From contig NZ_CP007542.1 in the NCBI RefSeq assembly GCF_000478825.2, positions 1,922,001 to 1,986,000 on the forward strand: 64,000 nucleotides of DNA, in the 5' to 3' direction. Source of the DNA: Synechocystis sp. PCC 6714. GTDB lineage: Bacteria > Cyanobacteriota > Cyanobacteriia > Cyanobacteriales > Microcystaceae. A program made the position numbers and the translations under genes. The first letter of the stretch is position 1; every line of letters begins with the position of its first letter. Shown here in pieces: positions 26,853-35,987 of this stretch. A model generated the notes under the pieces. That model ran no database searches. It saw only the letters and a list, made by a program, of their open reading frames with translations, and was not told the DNA's origin.

Positions 26853-27830
26853 ATGGTTCGTCGTCGTTCGGTTCCCTGGATCCACCGCTATTCCCGTTTT
26901 ATTATGGGGGCGATCGCCGTCTTGGGGATCTTGATCACCTCCTACCTAGCCTATATTTCTTTCACTGGGGGAGAAGCCCTTTGTCCCGTGGACCAGGCCA
27001 CTGGTAGCTCCAGTTGTGACCTAGTGTTACAGAGTGCTTACGCCAAAGTGTTTGACATTCCCCTCAGTGTTTTTGGGCTGGCAGCTTATCTGGCCATGGG
27101 CATTGCAGCCTTAGTACCCTTTTTGGTCAGTGAGGAAAGCAACAAAAAACAGCGTAACTCCCTGGAAGATCTCACCGGGAAATTTCTCCTGGTGGGGGGC
27201 ACATCCATGGCGGTGTTCAGTGGCTATTTGATGTACATCTCCTTTTTCCGGCTCCAGGAAGCTTGCTGGTACTGTCTGACTTCTGCTATTTGTTCTTTAC
27301 TGTTGTTCATTTTGGCAATCATCGGTCGGGAGTGGGAAGAAGTGGGTCAAGTATTTTTTACGGCCATTGTGGTGGCCATGGTAACCATTGTCGGCACCCT
27401 TGGTCTTTATGCCACTGCCGAAGGCCCCAAAGCTGGAGCTGATGGAAAAATTCCCATCCCAGCCATTGTCGGCCAACCTAAACCCCCCAGTGGTTGGCCC
27501 ATCACCACCCAATCGGGCCCAGCGGAAATTGAATTGGCAGAATTCCTCACTGCCAAAGGCATCCTCAACTATGGCGCTTTCTGGTGTCCCCACTGCTATG
27601 ACCAAAAACTGCTCTTTGGTAAAGAAGCGTTTGAAAAAATCACCTATATCGAGTGCGATCCAGCGGGGAAAAATCCCCAAACCCAAGTCTGTGTGGATAC
27701 AGGCATTCAGTCCTTTCCCACCTGGGGCATTGATGGAAAACTCAATCCAGGGGTTAAAACGTTACAGGAATTGGCAGAGCTAACCGGCTATGAGGGCAAT
27801 ATGGACTTTAAATATGGCCTGAGAAATTAG
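26853..27830 (+). CDS. VKOR-thioredoxin fusion protein (LTO1-type)
   Basis: 325 residues. The N-terminal half is a vitamin K epoxide reductase-like domain with four to five membrane segments and its cysteines in EALCPVDQ, SSSCDLVL and the active-site pair ACWYCLTS. The C-terminal part is a thioredoxin-like domain with WCPHC in YGAFWCPHCYDQ and the cis-Pro segment IQSFPTWGI. Such fusions oxidise cysteines of lumenal/periplasmic proteins and pass electrons to quinone; in plants LTO1 supports photosystem II assembly. The start ATG gives a basic N-terminus (MVRRRSV). Confidence 0.93.
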   Translation: MVRRRSVPWIHRYSRFIMGAIAVLGILITSYLAYISFTGGEALCPVDQATGSSSCDLVLQSAYAKVFDIPLSVFGLAAYLAMGIAALVPFLVSEESNKKQRNSLEDLTGKFLLVGGTSMAVFSGYLMYISFFRLQEACWYCLTSAICSLLLFILAIIGREWEEVGQVFFTAIVVAMVTIVGTLGLYATAEGPKAGADGKIPIPAIVGQPKPPSGWPITTQSGPAEIELAEFLTAKGILNYGAFWCPHCYDQKLLFGKEAFEKITYIECDPAGKNPQTQVCVDTGIQSFPTWGIDGKLNPGVKTLQELAELTGYEGNMDFKYGLRN

Positions 27831-27960
27831 CGTCTAACCAAAGGGAGATTATTGGGTAAATGCCCTTCCTCCATATCCTCAAAGAGATTAATTGCTCAAA
27901 AAAATTCCCTCAAGCCTTAACCGACCTGGGGGGATTTCTTTTAAGCATTCTGGAATTGAT

Positions 27961-29682
27961 TTAGTAATAGTTGCCCACTTTACGGTGATGGACAGCGGTT
28001 AAACCTTCTGCTTTGGCCACTCGACCATTGCTGACTTGACTGTAAACAATCCAGTGGTCACTGCATTCCATACGGCTGCTAACTTCGCACTCCAAATAGG
28101 CCAAAGCGTCGGTCAAAATGGGAGAGCCATTGCCAGCGGTTTGGGTTTTTACCCCGGCAAAACGATCGGCTCCCGGGGGAAAACGTTTGAGGAAATGTTT
28201 CATCAAAACTTGGTAATTGCCTTCCTCCAAAATATTCAACACAAAATGATCGCCGACTTGCATGAGGGACTCAATGGCCCGGTCTTTAGCCACAGCAACG
28301 GTGAAACCAGGGGGACTAAAACTGGCTTGGGAAACCCAGGAGGCAAGCATTGCCCCTTTAACCTCTCCCTTTTGGGCGGTGATGATATACAGCCCCCCAC
28401 TGATGCGACCGATCGCCTTTTCCAGGTCGCTATCGAGGGACTTAAGTTGTTTGATTTTGGCCGCCTGGGCCAGGTTTTGACCCAAATCGGTACCGGATTC
28501 TTCGCACAGCTGATAAATGCCTTCGCTGGGGGTGTCCTTAACTTTGATGACAGTGAAGGCTTCCCGCAAACCCAGGTCTAGAAATTTGGTGCGGAGGGGA
28601 TCAATGGGTTCGTCATCACCACCGTAGGATTCGTATAAACCAAAGACCTGTTTAGGTTGCATGGCCGCCAACACCGCACCGAAATTATTGCTCAGGTCAG
28701 CGCTGGCCTGTAATGGCGGCATTCCCAAGACCACCCCACTGGCATGGCTCACCAATTCCTGTACTTCCTGGGGATCGGCGGTGCTTAAATCCACCATATC
28801 CACTCCCACGCCGGTTTTGGTAATGCCCTTGGCAATGGCCTGGGAAAGGCGATCGCCATAACCGTAATCCGCCACATAGAAAACCACCACGGTTTTTTCT
28901 GCTTTACTTTGGGACTCGCTCCAATGGCGGTAGCGGTGCAATAGTTCGCCGACGTTATACCGCAGTAACGGACCGTGGCCATTGGCAATGATGCTAATGG
29001 TACCCAGATTATCCATCCGTTTCATCGCGGCGAGGACAGAGCGGGCATTGGGGCCCATCAAACAATCGTAATAAAACTGATAATCCGGCTCAATTTTGCC
29101 CAAATCTTCATCAAACAAGACATCGGAGCAGTAGTGCATACCGAATACATCACAGGTAAACAGAATCTCCGTGGCGGGATCGTAGGTGAGCATGGTGTCC
29201 GGCCAGTGGAGGTTAGGGGCACTGACAAATTCCAAGTTATGTCCTTGGCCCAAATCCAGGCGATCGCCACTTTTAACTTGAATACGCTCAAAGGGTTGAT
29301 GAACAAAATTGTCGAGAAATTGCAGCGCAACTTTGGTGGCTACCACTGTAATTTGGGGATTGAGTTGCAAAATATCTTTCACCAACCCACTGTGATCCGG
29401 CTCCGTGTGGCTGACAATCAGGTAATCAATGCGCTGGGGAGCGATCAATCCCTGTAATAGATCTAGGTACAATTGGCGGAACTTTTCGTGGGAGCTATCC
29501 ACCAGGGCCACCTTATCCCCCTGGATCAAGTAGGAATTGTAGGTGGTGCCGTTTTGCAGGCCGAATTCAATGTCAAACCGGTCCCGGTCCCAGTCCAAGG
29601 AACGAATGGCAGTAATATCTTTGGCGATCGCCTCGGTTTGGGTGGAAAGTCGTTTTTGGGTGGCGAGGGGGGTAGTGACCAT
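27961..29682 (-). CDS. flv3: Flavodiiron protein Flv3 type
   Basis: 573 residues, three domains: metallo-beta-lactamase diiron domain (about 35-270), flavodoxin domain (about 272-410) and C-terminal flavin reductase domain (about 430-573), the class-C layout unique to photosynthetic organisms. Diiron ligands appear intact: SHTEPDHSGL, PNLHWPDTM, TCDVFGMHY and NGHGPLLRY. The flavodoxin phosphate loop is VFYVADYGYGDRL. Flv1/Flv3 reduce oxygen at the acceptor side of PSI without making peroxide. The length and neighbourhood agree with Flv3 of PCC 6803 from memory; Flv1 is the alternative. Confidence 0.9.
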   Translation of the reverse strand: MVTTPLATQKRLSTQTEAIAKDITAIRSLDWDRDRFDIEFGLQNGTTYNSYLIQGDKVALVDSSHEKFRQLYLDLLQGLIAPQRIDYLIVSHTEPDHSGLVKDILQLNPQITVVATKVALQFLDNFVHQPFERIQVKSGDRLDLGQGHNLEFVSAPNLHWPDTMLTYDPATEILFTCDVFGMHYCSDVLFDEDLGKIEPDYQFYYDCLMGPNARSVLAAMKRMDNLGTISIIANGHGPLLRYNVGELLHRYRHWSESQSKAEKTVVVFYVADYGYGDRLSQAIAKGITKTGVGVDMVDLSTADPQEVQELVSHASGVVLGMPPLQASADLSNNFGAVLAAMQPKQVFGLYESYGGDDEPIDPLRTKFLDLGLREAFTVIKVKDTPSEGIYQLCEESGTDLGQNLAQAAKIKQLKSLDSDLEKAIGRISGGLYIITAQKGEVKGAMLASWVSQASFSPPGFTVAVAKDRAIESLMQVGDHFVLNILEEGNYQVLMKHFLKRFPPGADRFAGVKTQTAGNGSPILTDALAYLECEVSSRMECSDHWIVYSQVSNGRVAKAEGLTAVHHRKVGNYY

Positions 29683-29807
29683 GCCGTACTCCTAGGACTT
29701 GGTTAAGGGAAAACTATCTGTTTAGTGTATCCCAGGGGCCAGAGCCGGGGAAAGTTAACAAACATTGATATTTCTAAACCAACCGATTACGATTCTTCGT
29801 AGAGACT

Positions 29808-30494
29808 TCACAGGCGATACATAATGCTTTCGCCATGACTATCGGTGCCACAGGTGCGGAACAGATTGTATAAGTCCCCCAGGTAGCAAACCTCCTCCAT
29901 TTGGGGCACTGAACTTTGCCAAGGCTTGGGGTTGCCGTAGGCATAAAACGCTTCCACCCCATCAATGCCATGGCGGGCCGCCGCTGGAATTAACTGACTG
30001 GCGGGCTGACGATACCGAGCCGGGTGGGCCAATACAGCTAAACCTCCGGCATCATGGAGGGCCTTAATAACTTTGGGCGCTTGGCCATAATAACCATCCG
30101 GGCGATCGCCAGTTAAGTAGGGGTCCAACACCGACTGAGTCGGATCAAAATCATAGCCGAGGATATGGACTTCGCTTCCTTCCAAATTAGCGGTGATCTC
30201 AATGCCAGTCCAAAGTTGAGGTCGGGGGCCGGGGTAATGAAAATGCTCCGTAAGCCAACGCTGGGCCCGGTAGTAGCCTGCCACAGAATGGTGGTCAGTA
30301 ATGGCTAAACCTAATAACTCTTGGTGTACAGCCTGTTCGATCAAACTCTCTGGGGTCATCTGGCCGTCGGAACATTGGGTGTGGAGGTGAAAATTATAAA
30401 ACTGGGGGCAACTGGCGGGGGTCAAGGACTGCCACACGGTTGTAAGTTGGCGCTCCATCTGTTGAGACTGCGGAGAAATAAGGTCGTTAACCAT
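29808..30494 (-). CDS. PHP-domain phosphoesterase
   Basis: 228 residues from the ATG at 30494, which has AGGATGG about ten bases upstream; a GTG at 30557 would extend it by 21 residues. PHP motifs: YNFHLHTQCSDGQ (motif I), AITDHHSVAGY (motif II), IEITANLEGSEVHILGYD, AVLAHPARYR (motif III) and CGTDSHGE (motif IV). Members of this branch (YciV/TrpH-like) are 3',5'-nucleoside bisphosphate phosphatases or 5'-3' exoribonucleases. Which substrate applies here is not visible. Lies 125 bases downstream from the flv3 start, same strand. Confidence 0.88.
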   Translation of the reverse strand: MVNDLISPQSQQMERQLTTVWQSLTPASCPQFYNFHLHTQCSDGQMTPESLIEQAVHQELLGLAITDHHSVAGYYRAQRWLTEHFHYPGPRPQLWTGIEITANLEGSEVHILGYDFDPTQSVLDPYLTGDRPDGYYGQAPKVIKALHDAGGLAVLAHPARYRQPASQLIPAAARHGIDGVEAFYAYGNPKPWQSSVPQMEEVCYLGDLYNLFRTCGTDSHGESIMYRL

Positions 30495-30867
30495 GAATAA
30501 ATGCCATCCTGACAACGGGTTGGTGCTGGATATAAATACATCCCACCTTTTTTCCACAATAACAAAACTTTACATAATTGGCTTTTTCCCATCGTCCAGT
30601 CCCTAGGGGCAAAAGTTCCCCACCGTTGACCATTACTTTTCCCCTGTCAAGTCATCATTAATTCATTGACAACAACCAGTCCAAATGAAAGCCGAAAAGA
30701 ATCACAGCGCCCAGGCTGGGTTACATTAGGTGGAGATCGGAAATTATTTTCTTCCAAAGCTCATGGGGGAATGGTTTGAGCATAACATCGGTAGAGTGAA
30801 CCCCGTCCATTTTTTCCTCTGCTCAGAACCTGCGTTTTAAGGTTGGGTTTCTATGGAGTCGACCACC
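30495..30867. other. 373-base divergent spacer between the PHP gene and the DUF2779 gene
   Basis: Holds the divergent promoters. A TTGACA at 30666-30671 has no matching -10 at normal spacing. I see no repeats or RNA structure worth naming. The GGAG at 30855-30858 is the likely ribosome-binding site of the DUF2779 gene. Confidence 0.5.
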
Positions 30868-32349
30868 ATGTCTTTTCCCATCAGCAAGACCTACTTTTTG
30901 GCAGGGTTGCACTGTCCAAAGCGTTTGTGGTTATCCATTTGTCGCCCAGAAGACGCTTCCCCTATGTCCTTGGCCGCAGAGCAAAGAATTAAACAGGGCC
31001 GGGCCATTGGGGTGGCAGCCAGGGAATCCTTCAAGAATGGCATCCTAGTGGACGGAACCCTCAAACATTGCCTGGAAAAGAGTTGGGAATTGACAATGGT
31101 GGGGGCAGGGGGAGGAGTGGAATGTTTATTTGAGCCGGCGTTTTTATATGATGATATATTAGTACGCTGTGATGTGTTGCGCCGCTTGCCTTCGGGAAAT
31201 TGGGAAATTATTGAAGTAAAATCGGCCACCAAGTTGAAAGACGAACACATTGCTGATTTGACGCTACAACATTACGTACTGGAAGGTCTGGGATTAACCG
31301 TCGAAAAAACCAGCCTCATGGTGGTCAATCCCATGGCGAGAAATTGGAGTGTGGTACGGGACCGATTTTGTTACCAGGATGTAACTGCGGCGGTGGTGCG
31401 CTGGCGCCAACAATTGCCCCAAAAACTAGACGAGTTTCGCAATTTATTAACAGAATCCACTGCCCCCCAGGTGCCCATTGGCAGCCATTGCGACCGCCCC
31501 TACCGTTGTCCCTTTAAAGATACTTGCTGGCGGAATGTGCCACCGATTTCGATTTTAGATATTCCCCTGCTGAAGCAGGATAAATTGCAACAACTCATGG
31601 AGTCGAATATCTGGAATTTGGAGGATATTCCGGCGGACTTTTCTCTCACCCAAAAGCAGAGGGCTTTTATTGACAGGATGATTGAGGGAAAACCCCGGGT
31701 AGACCATGATCTACTCCAACGATTGTTGGCCCAGATCCAACCCCATCAACCGCTGTACTTTTTTGACGTGGAAACCCACAGCGGTGCCATTCCCCGTTTC
31801 GCCGGTCTTCATCCCTACGAACGTTGTACTTTTCAGTACAGTTGTCATCGCCTTAATCCCGATGGTTCCCTGGAGCATTTTGAGTATTTACACATGGAGG
31901 ATTCCGATCCCCGGCTGCCCCTACTTATTTCCCTGCTTCATCACATTGGCGATCGGGGGTCAGTGGTGGTTTATAGTCAGTCCTTTGAAAAGGGAGTATT
32001 GCAACAGTTGGCGGCGGCCTATCCCAGCTATGGAAACAAGATTAATCAGATTATCGATCGCCTGTGGGACTTACAGGTGGTGTTTAAAAAAGCATATTTC
32101 CATCCTGGCTTTCAGGGTTCCTATTCCCTCAAAAAAGTTTTGCCGGTGATGGTGCCCCACCTCTCGTACAGCAATCTTACCATCAAGTCCGGTGACGAAG
32201 CGCCCCTGGTGTGGGAAGCACTGTTGGAGTGTACCGTCCCGGATGAGCAAAAACAGATGGCCCAACAACTGCGGGAGTACTGTTGTCTGGATACCCTGGG
32301 CATGGTCGAAATTTATCGGGTTTTAGAACGGGAGTTAAGGGGGGACTAG
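30868..32349 (+). CDS. DUF2779 protein: Cas4-like nuclease fused to DEDD-type exonuclease domain
   Basis: 493 residues from the ATG at 30868, which has GGAG nine bases upstream; an ATG at 30853 is the other candidate. The N-terminal part resembles the Cas4/TM0106-like PD-(D/E)XK domain: a Cys in AGLHCPKRLW, the core LVRCDVLRR and WEIIEVKSATK, and a Cys group CDRPYRCPFKDTC suggesting a 4Fe-4S cluster. The C-terminal part has the RNase H-like DEDD start YFFDVETHSGAIPRF and YCCLDTLGMVEIYR. Biological role unknown; such proteins may act in DNA repair or defence. No cas or other defence genes adjoin it. Confidence 0.85.
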   Translation: MSFPISKTYFLAGLHCPKRLWLSICRPEDASPMSLAAEQRIKQGRAIGVAARESFKNGILVDGTLKHCLEKSWELTMVGAGGGVECLFEPAFLYDDILVRCDVLRRLPSGNWEIIEVKSATKLKDEHIADLTLQHYVLEGLGLTVEKTSLMVVNPMARNWSVVRDRFCYQDVTAAVVRWRQQLPQKLDEFRNLLTESTAPQVPIGSHCDRPYRCPFKDTCWRNVPPISILDIPLLKQDKLQQLMESNIWNLEDIPADFSLTQKQRAFIDRMIEGKPRVDHDLLQRLLAQIQPHQPLYFFDVETHSGAIPRFAGLHPYERCTFQYSCHRLNPDGSLEHFEYLHMEDSDPRLPLLISLLHHIGDRGSVVVYSQSFEKGVLQQLAAAYPSYGNKINQIIDRLWDLQVVFKKAYFHPGFQGSYSLKKVLPVMVPHLSYSNLTIKSGDEAPLVWEALLECTVPDEQKQMAQQLREYCCLDTLGMVEIYRVLERELRGD

Positions 32350-32384
32350 GACATTTTGTCCAAGGACTAAATTGCCATTGCTTA

Positions 32385-32885
32385 TTACGATTTGACTCCA
32401 GTCAGGGGAGCCATGGCCCGCATCAAACTAGCCATCTCCAATGCATTCATGGCATAGCCCCAACCGTGGTTACTCTTAATGCCCGCCCGTTCCAGGGCTT
32501 GTTGCATGGTATCGGTGGTTAAAATGCCAAAAATTACCGGCACCCCCGTCTGGCTGGCGATCGCCGCAATGCCCTTGGCCGCTTCTCCGGCCACAAAATC
32601 AAAATGGGGAGTCTGCCCCCGAATCACTGCCCCTAGACAAATAATCGCATCGTACTGCCCCGACACTGCTAACTTACGGGTCACCAAAGGTATTTCAAAA
32701 CTACCCGGTACCCAAATATAATCCACCTGGGTTCCAGTGGGGTCCACATCAATGCCGTGACGTTTGAGGCAGTCCTGGCAACCGGAAAGTAATTTTTCCG
32801 TTACCAAATCATTAAAACGGGCAATTACAAGGGCAAAACGAAAGGGCCGGGCCGGAGGAGTAAACGACCCTTCATAAACTGTCAT
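32385..32885 (-). CDS. ribH: 6,7-dimethyl-8-ribityllumazine synthase
   Basis: Penultimate step of riboflavin synthesis, forming an icosahedral assembly. 166 residues. Motifs: [57 protein letters not shown] with the catalytic His, and [17 protein letters not shown]. Converges on the DUF2779 gene with 35 bases between stops. Just downstream of psbZ on the same strand, as I recall in PCC 6803. Confidence 0.97.
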   Translation of the reverse strand: MTVYEGSFTPPARPFRFALVIARFNDLVTEKLLSGCQDCLKRHGIDVDPTGTQVDYIWVPGSFEIPLVTRKLAVSGQYDAIICLGAVIRGQTPHFDFVAGEAAKGIAAIASQTGVPVIFGILTTDTMQQALERAGIKSNHGWGYAMNALEMASLMRAMAPLTGVKS

Positions 32886-33008
32886 GGTGTAATTCCCTAG
32901 ATCGGGTTAGCAATAAATCGAAGCTTGAACGAGTCGTCCTCCACAGCATGGGTCCGTTAAAAGCCAGGCCATGGAGGAAAATTACCGGGGTGATGGCGAT
33001 TGCCTCCC

Positions 33009-33437
<429 letters not shown>

Positions 33438-33460
33438 TTAATCGTGTCTTAGCTCTGAGA

Positions 33461-33542
33461 TGGGCAGCGAGAGACTCGAACTCTCACGACCGAAGTCGCC
33501 ACATTTTGAGTGTGGTGCGTCTACCAATTCCGCCAGCCGCCC
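33461..33542 (-). tRNA. tRNA-Leu (anticodon CAA)
   Basis: 82-nt tRNA with the class II long variable arm. Acceptor GGGCGGC/GCTGCCC, anticodon arm CCACA-CTCAAAA-TGTGG giving CAA (codon TTG), T-loop TTCGAGT, discriminator A. Its first 22 nt overlap the last codons and stop of the M48 peptidase gene on the same strand. Confidence 0.96.
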
Positions 33543-34408
33543 TTGTTTTCTTCGGTCCTCAAATTATACGCATTTGTGCGGCCTTTAAGCAAGTTTTGAT
33601 AGGCGGGGGAACTGCTCCAACGATCAATTTCCCTGGCCCGCAGTACTGGCACCGGATGGGTCAGGTTTTGGGTCTGCATATTCCTCAGCATTGCCCCCAT
33701 TTCGTCTTCCCCCAGGCGATCGTATTCCCGGGCTTGGTCGATGAAAGCATCCAGGTTTAACAGAGGGGCCAATGTGGGAGAACCGCCGGCCAACTTCATC
33801 AACACCGACATCACGACTTTCGGATCTTGCACTGCCAACAGAGCCGCCCGGTCACAGCTAAATTCAGCACAACGCACCCACTCCAACATTTGGGACTGGA
33901 GGGATTGGGTTAATACAGCTCCCCAGTTAGGGATTAGGCCCGCTGCCAAGACCATAATGTTAGCTAGGGTAAGATAAACCCCATGCTCGCATTTGAGATG
34001 TCCTAACTCATGGGCCATCACTGCTTGAATTTCCTCTGGGGTCAACATATCCACCAGGGAAGTGTGCATTACCATAAAGGGCTTTTTGCCTCGCATCGCA
34101 AACGTGTAAGCATTGGGTTGGGGATGTTGTTGGATATACAGTTCCGGTGCTTCCAGGTCGAGAATTTTACAGGCATCCAAAAGCAGTTGGTGCAAATGGG
34201 GCAATTGCTTTTCCCCCACCCGGACGCTGGCGGCTAAATTATTGAGGGCAAAAAATTGCTCCGCCACAGATCCCAACAGCCCCCGCACCATCAGGTCTAG
34301 ACCCGGAATCTGCTTCAGGTTAGTGGTAGCCACTTGGTCCAGAGGGTGACGAAAATGGTCCGCCTTTAGCCCCACCAGGGGAATGGAGTTGGTCATGAAT
34401 TCTGGCAT
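33521..34408 (-). CDS. M48 family (HtpX/Ste24-like) zinc metallopeptidase
   Basis: 295 residues. Zinc motif HELGH (His133-His137) in VMAHELGHLKCEHG and the third ligand in the region RCAEFSCDRAAL. One hydrophobic segment after the zinc site (ANIMVLAAGLIPNWGAVL) may touch the membrane. The stop codon and last five residues (GWRNW) are encoded inside the tRNA-Leu gene (33521-33542). Start ATG at 34408; an ATG four codons in is an alternative. Downstream order is tRNA-Leu then psbZ, all minus strand. Confidence 0.92.
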   Translation of the reverse strand: MPEFMTNSIPLVGLKADHFRHPLDQVATTNLKQIPGLDLMVRGLLGSVAEQFFALNNLAASVRVGEKQLPHLHQLLLDACKILDLEAPELYIQQHPQPNAYTFAMRGKKPFMVMHTSLVDMLTPEEIQAVMAHELGHLKCEHGVYLTLANIMVLAAGLIPNWGAVLTQSLQSQMLEWVRCAEFSCDRAALLAVQDPKVVMSVLMKLAGGSPTLAPLLNLDAFIDQAREYDRLGEDEMGAMLRNMQTQNLTHPVPVLRAREIDRWSSSPAYQNLLKGRTNAYNLRTEENKGGWRNW

Positions 34409-34820
34409 TTTTGCAACGTCGTCAAAACTTCGTATTAACTAAATTGTATTGGTTTCTGAGGGGGAGGGGGTTAGTCGGGCAACTTTTGCCCTAGTAGCCG
34501 TGGCTTGGGGAAAACTTAAGGTAGTTTCGGATTCGAAAAACTGAGGCTCGTTAGATGTAAAGCCTCACTGCATTAACAAATTTGGGGGACAAACTAAAGT
34601 CTTGCCAACAAGCTCTGGGCATCTGATTTTCGCCTAATCTCCGGCCACCAAAACCTATAGGCAGGGAGCCATCAAAATTGCCTGCCCCGACAATGGTTTT
34701 CCTCCCTTTGTCCAACTCGTACTGTATAATTGAGAGTCTGTATCCTGGCTTGTACGGTAAGTAACAGGAGGCACGCATATTCACTAAACGGAGACTAAGG
34801 GATTAGGACTTAAAACTTAC
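34409..34820. other. 412-base divergent region, rps1 leader and M48 promoter
   Basis: No gene is visible. It contains a perfect -10 element at 34725-34730, a purine block ACAGGAGGCACG about 55 bases before the rps1 ATG that is too far to serve as its ribosome-binding site, and AGGA at 34805-34808. The leader downstream of the putative -10 is about 85 bases. Confidence 0.5.
34725..34730 (+). promoter_or_regulatory. Candidate -10 element of rps1
   Basis: TATAAT, a perfect -10 hexamer, preceded by ACTG and with no good -35 at the normal distance. This pattern is common for cyanobacterial housekeeping promoters. Confidence 0.45.
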
Positions 34821-35804
34821 ATGGTCAGTCAAACTTCTACAGCAACTATTGGATTCACTCTCGAGGACTTTGCCGCCCTTCTTGACAAGTACGATTATCA
34901 TTTCAGTCCTGGGGACATTGTTGCCGGGACCGTGTTTAGCATGGAGTCCCGGGGGGCTCTGATTGACATTGGAGCGAAAACCGCCGCCTATATTCCCATC
35001 CAGGAAATGTCGATCAACCGTGTGGACGACCCTGAAGAGGTACTCCAGCCCAACGAAACCCGGGAATTTTTTATCCTGACCGACGAAAACGAAGACGGTC
35101 AGCTCACCCTCTCCATCCGCCGGATTGAGTATATGCGGGCTTGGGAAAGGGTTAGACAACTCCAAGCAGAAGACGCCACGGTGCGCTCCAATGTTTTTGC
35201 CACGAATCGTGGTGGTGCTTTAGTCAGAATTGAAGGACTGCGGGGCTTTATTCCCGGCTCCCACATCAGCGCCCGGGAAGCGAAAGAGGATCTAGTAGGG
35301 GAAGACCTACCCCTGAAGTTTTTAGAAGTGGACGAAGAGCGTAATCGTCTGGTACTCAGCCATCGTCGGGCCCTAGTAGAGCGGAAGATGAACGGTTTGG
35401 AAGTGGCCCAGGTAGTGGTGGGTTCCGTCCGGGGCATCAAACCCTACGGTGCTTTCATTGATATCGGTGGTGTCAGCGGTTTGTTGCACATTTCTGAGAT
35501 TTCCCACGACCACATTGACACTCCCCACAGTGTCTTTAATGTCAATGACGAGATCAAGGTGATGATCATTGACCTTGATGCAGAGCGGGGTCGGATTTCC
35601 CTGTCTACCAAACAATTGGAGCCGGAACCCGGTGCGATGCTCAAAGATCGTGATTTGGTCAATGAGAAAGCTGAGGAAATGGCTGAAATCTTCCGGCAAA
35701 AACGTTTGGCGGAAGCCCAGGGCATTCCCTACGAGCCGCCCACTTCCATGGAAGATGCTGATGAAGAAGATGAGTCCTTGGCTGTTAGCGCTGTGGATGA
35801 ATAA
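34821..35804 (+). CDS. rps1: 30S ribosomal protein S1
   Basis: 327 residues with three S1 (OB-fold) domains at roughly 30-100, 118-185 and 198-270, e.g. GDIVAGTVFSMESRGALIDIG, NRGGALVRIEGLRGFIPGSH and GSVRGIKPYGAFIDIGGVSG. The tail is acidic (ADEEDESL). Cyanobacterial S1 is shorter than the six-domain E. coli protein. It binds mRNA leaders and helps initiation. The nearest Shine-Dalgarno-like AGGA is 12 bases away from the ATG, weak for so highly expressed a gene. Confidence 0.96.
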   Translation: MVSQTSTATIGFTLEDFAALLDKYDYHFSPGDIVAGTVFSMESRGALIDIGAKTAAYIPIQEMSINRVDDPEEVLQPNETREFFILTDENEDGQLTLSIRRIEYMRAWERVRQLQAEDATVRSNVFATNRGGALVRIEGLRGFIPGSHISAREAKEDLVGEDLPLKFLEVDEERNRLVLSHRRALVERKMNGLEVAQVVVGSVRGIKPYGAFIDIGGVSGLLHISEISHDHIDTPHSVFNVNDEIKVMIIDLDAERGRISLSTKQLEPEPGAMLKDRDLVNEKAEEMAEIFRQKRLAEAQGIPYEPPTSMEDADEEDESLAVSAVDE

Positions 35805-35876
35805 TCAGAAATCTGCCGCTTCAGGAGTCAAATTCTTAAATTAAATAGATTGACCCCAATGGCGATCGCCAAACCG

Positions 35877-35906
35877 CCCTGAGCAATTTAACGCCCAGGG
35901 TTTTTT
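35877..35906 (+). terminator. Terminator of rps1
   Basis: CCCTG and CAGGG around a 14-base loop (35878-35900), followed by TTTTTT at 35901-35906. A HIP1 copy lies just upstream. Confidence 0.65.
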
Positions 35907-35987
35907 CTTGCCATTTTGAATACTATCGGCAATTGCCGCCGAGGAATCTGCATAGGTTAAGGCTTTATTTCAGCCCTTGCAACAACA

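Noticed and set aside
30666-30671. TTGACA as a -35 promoter element for the DUF2779 gene
   Set aside because: No -10-like hexamer at 16-18 bases downstream.
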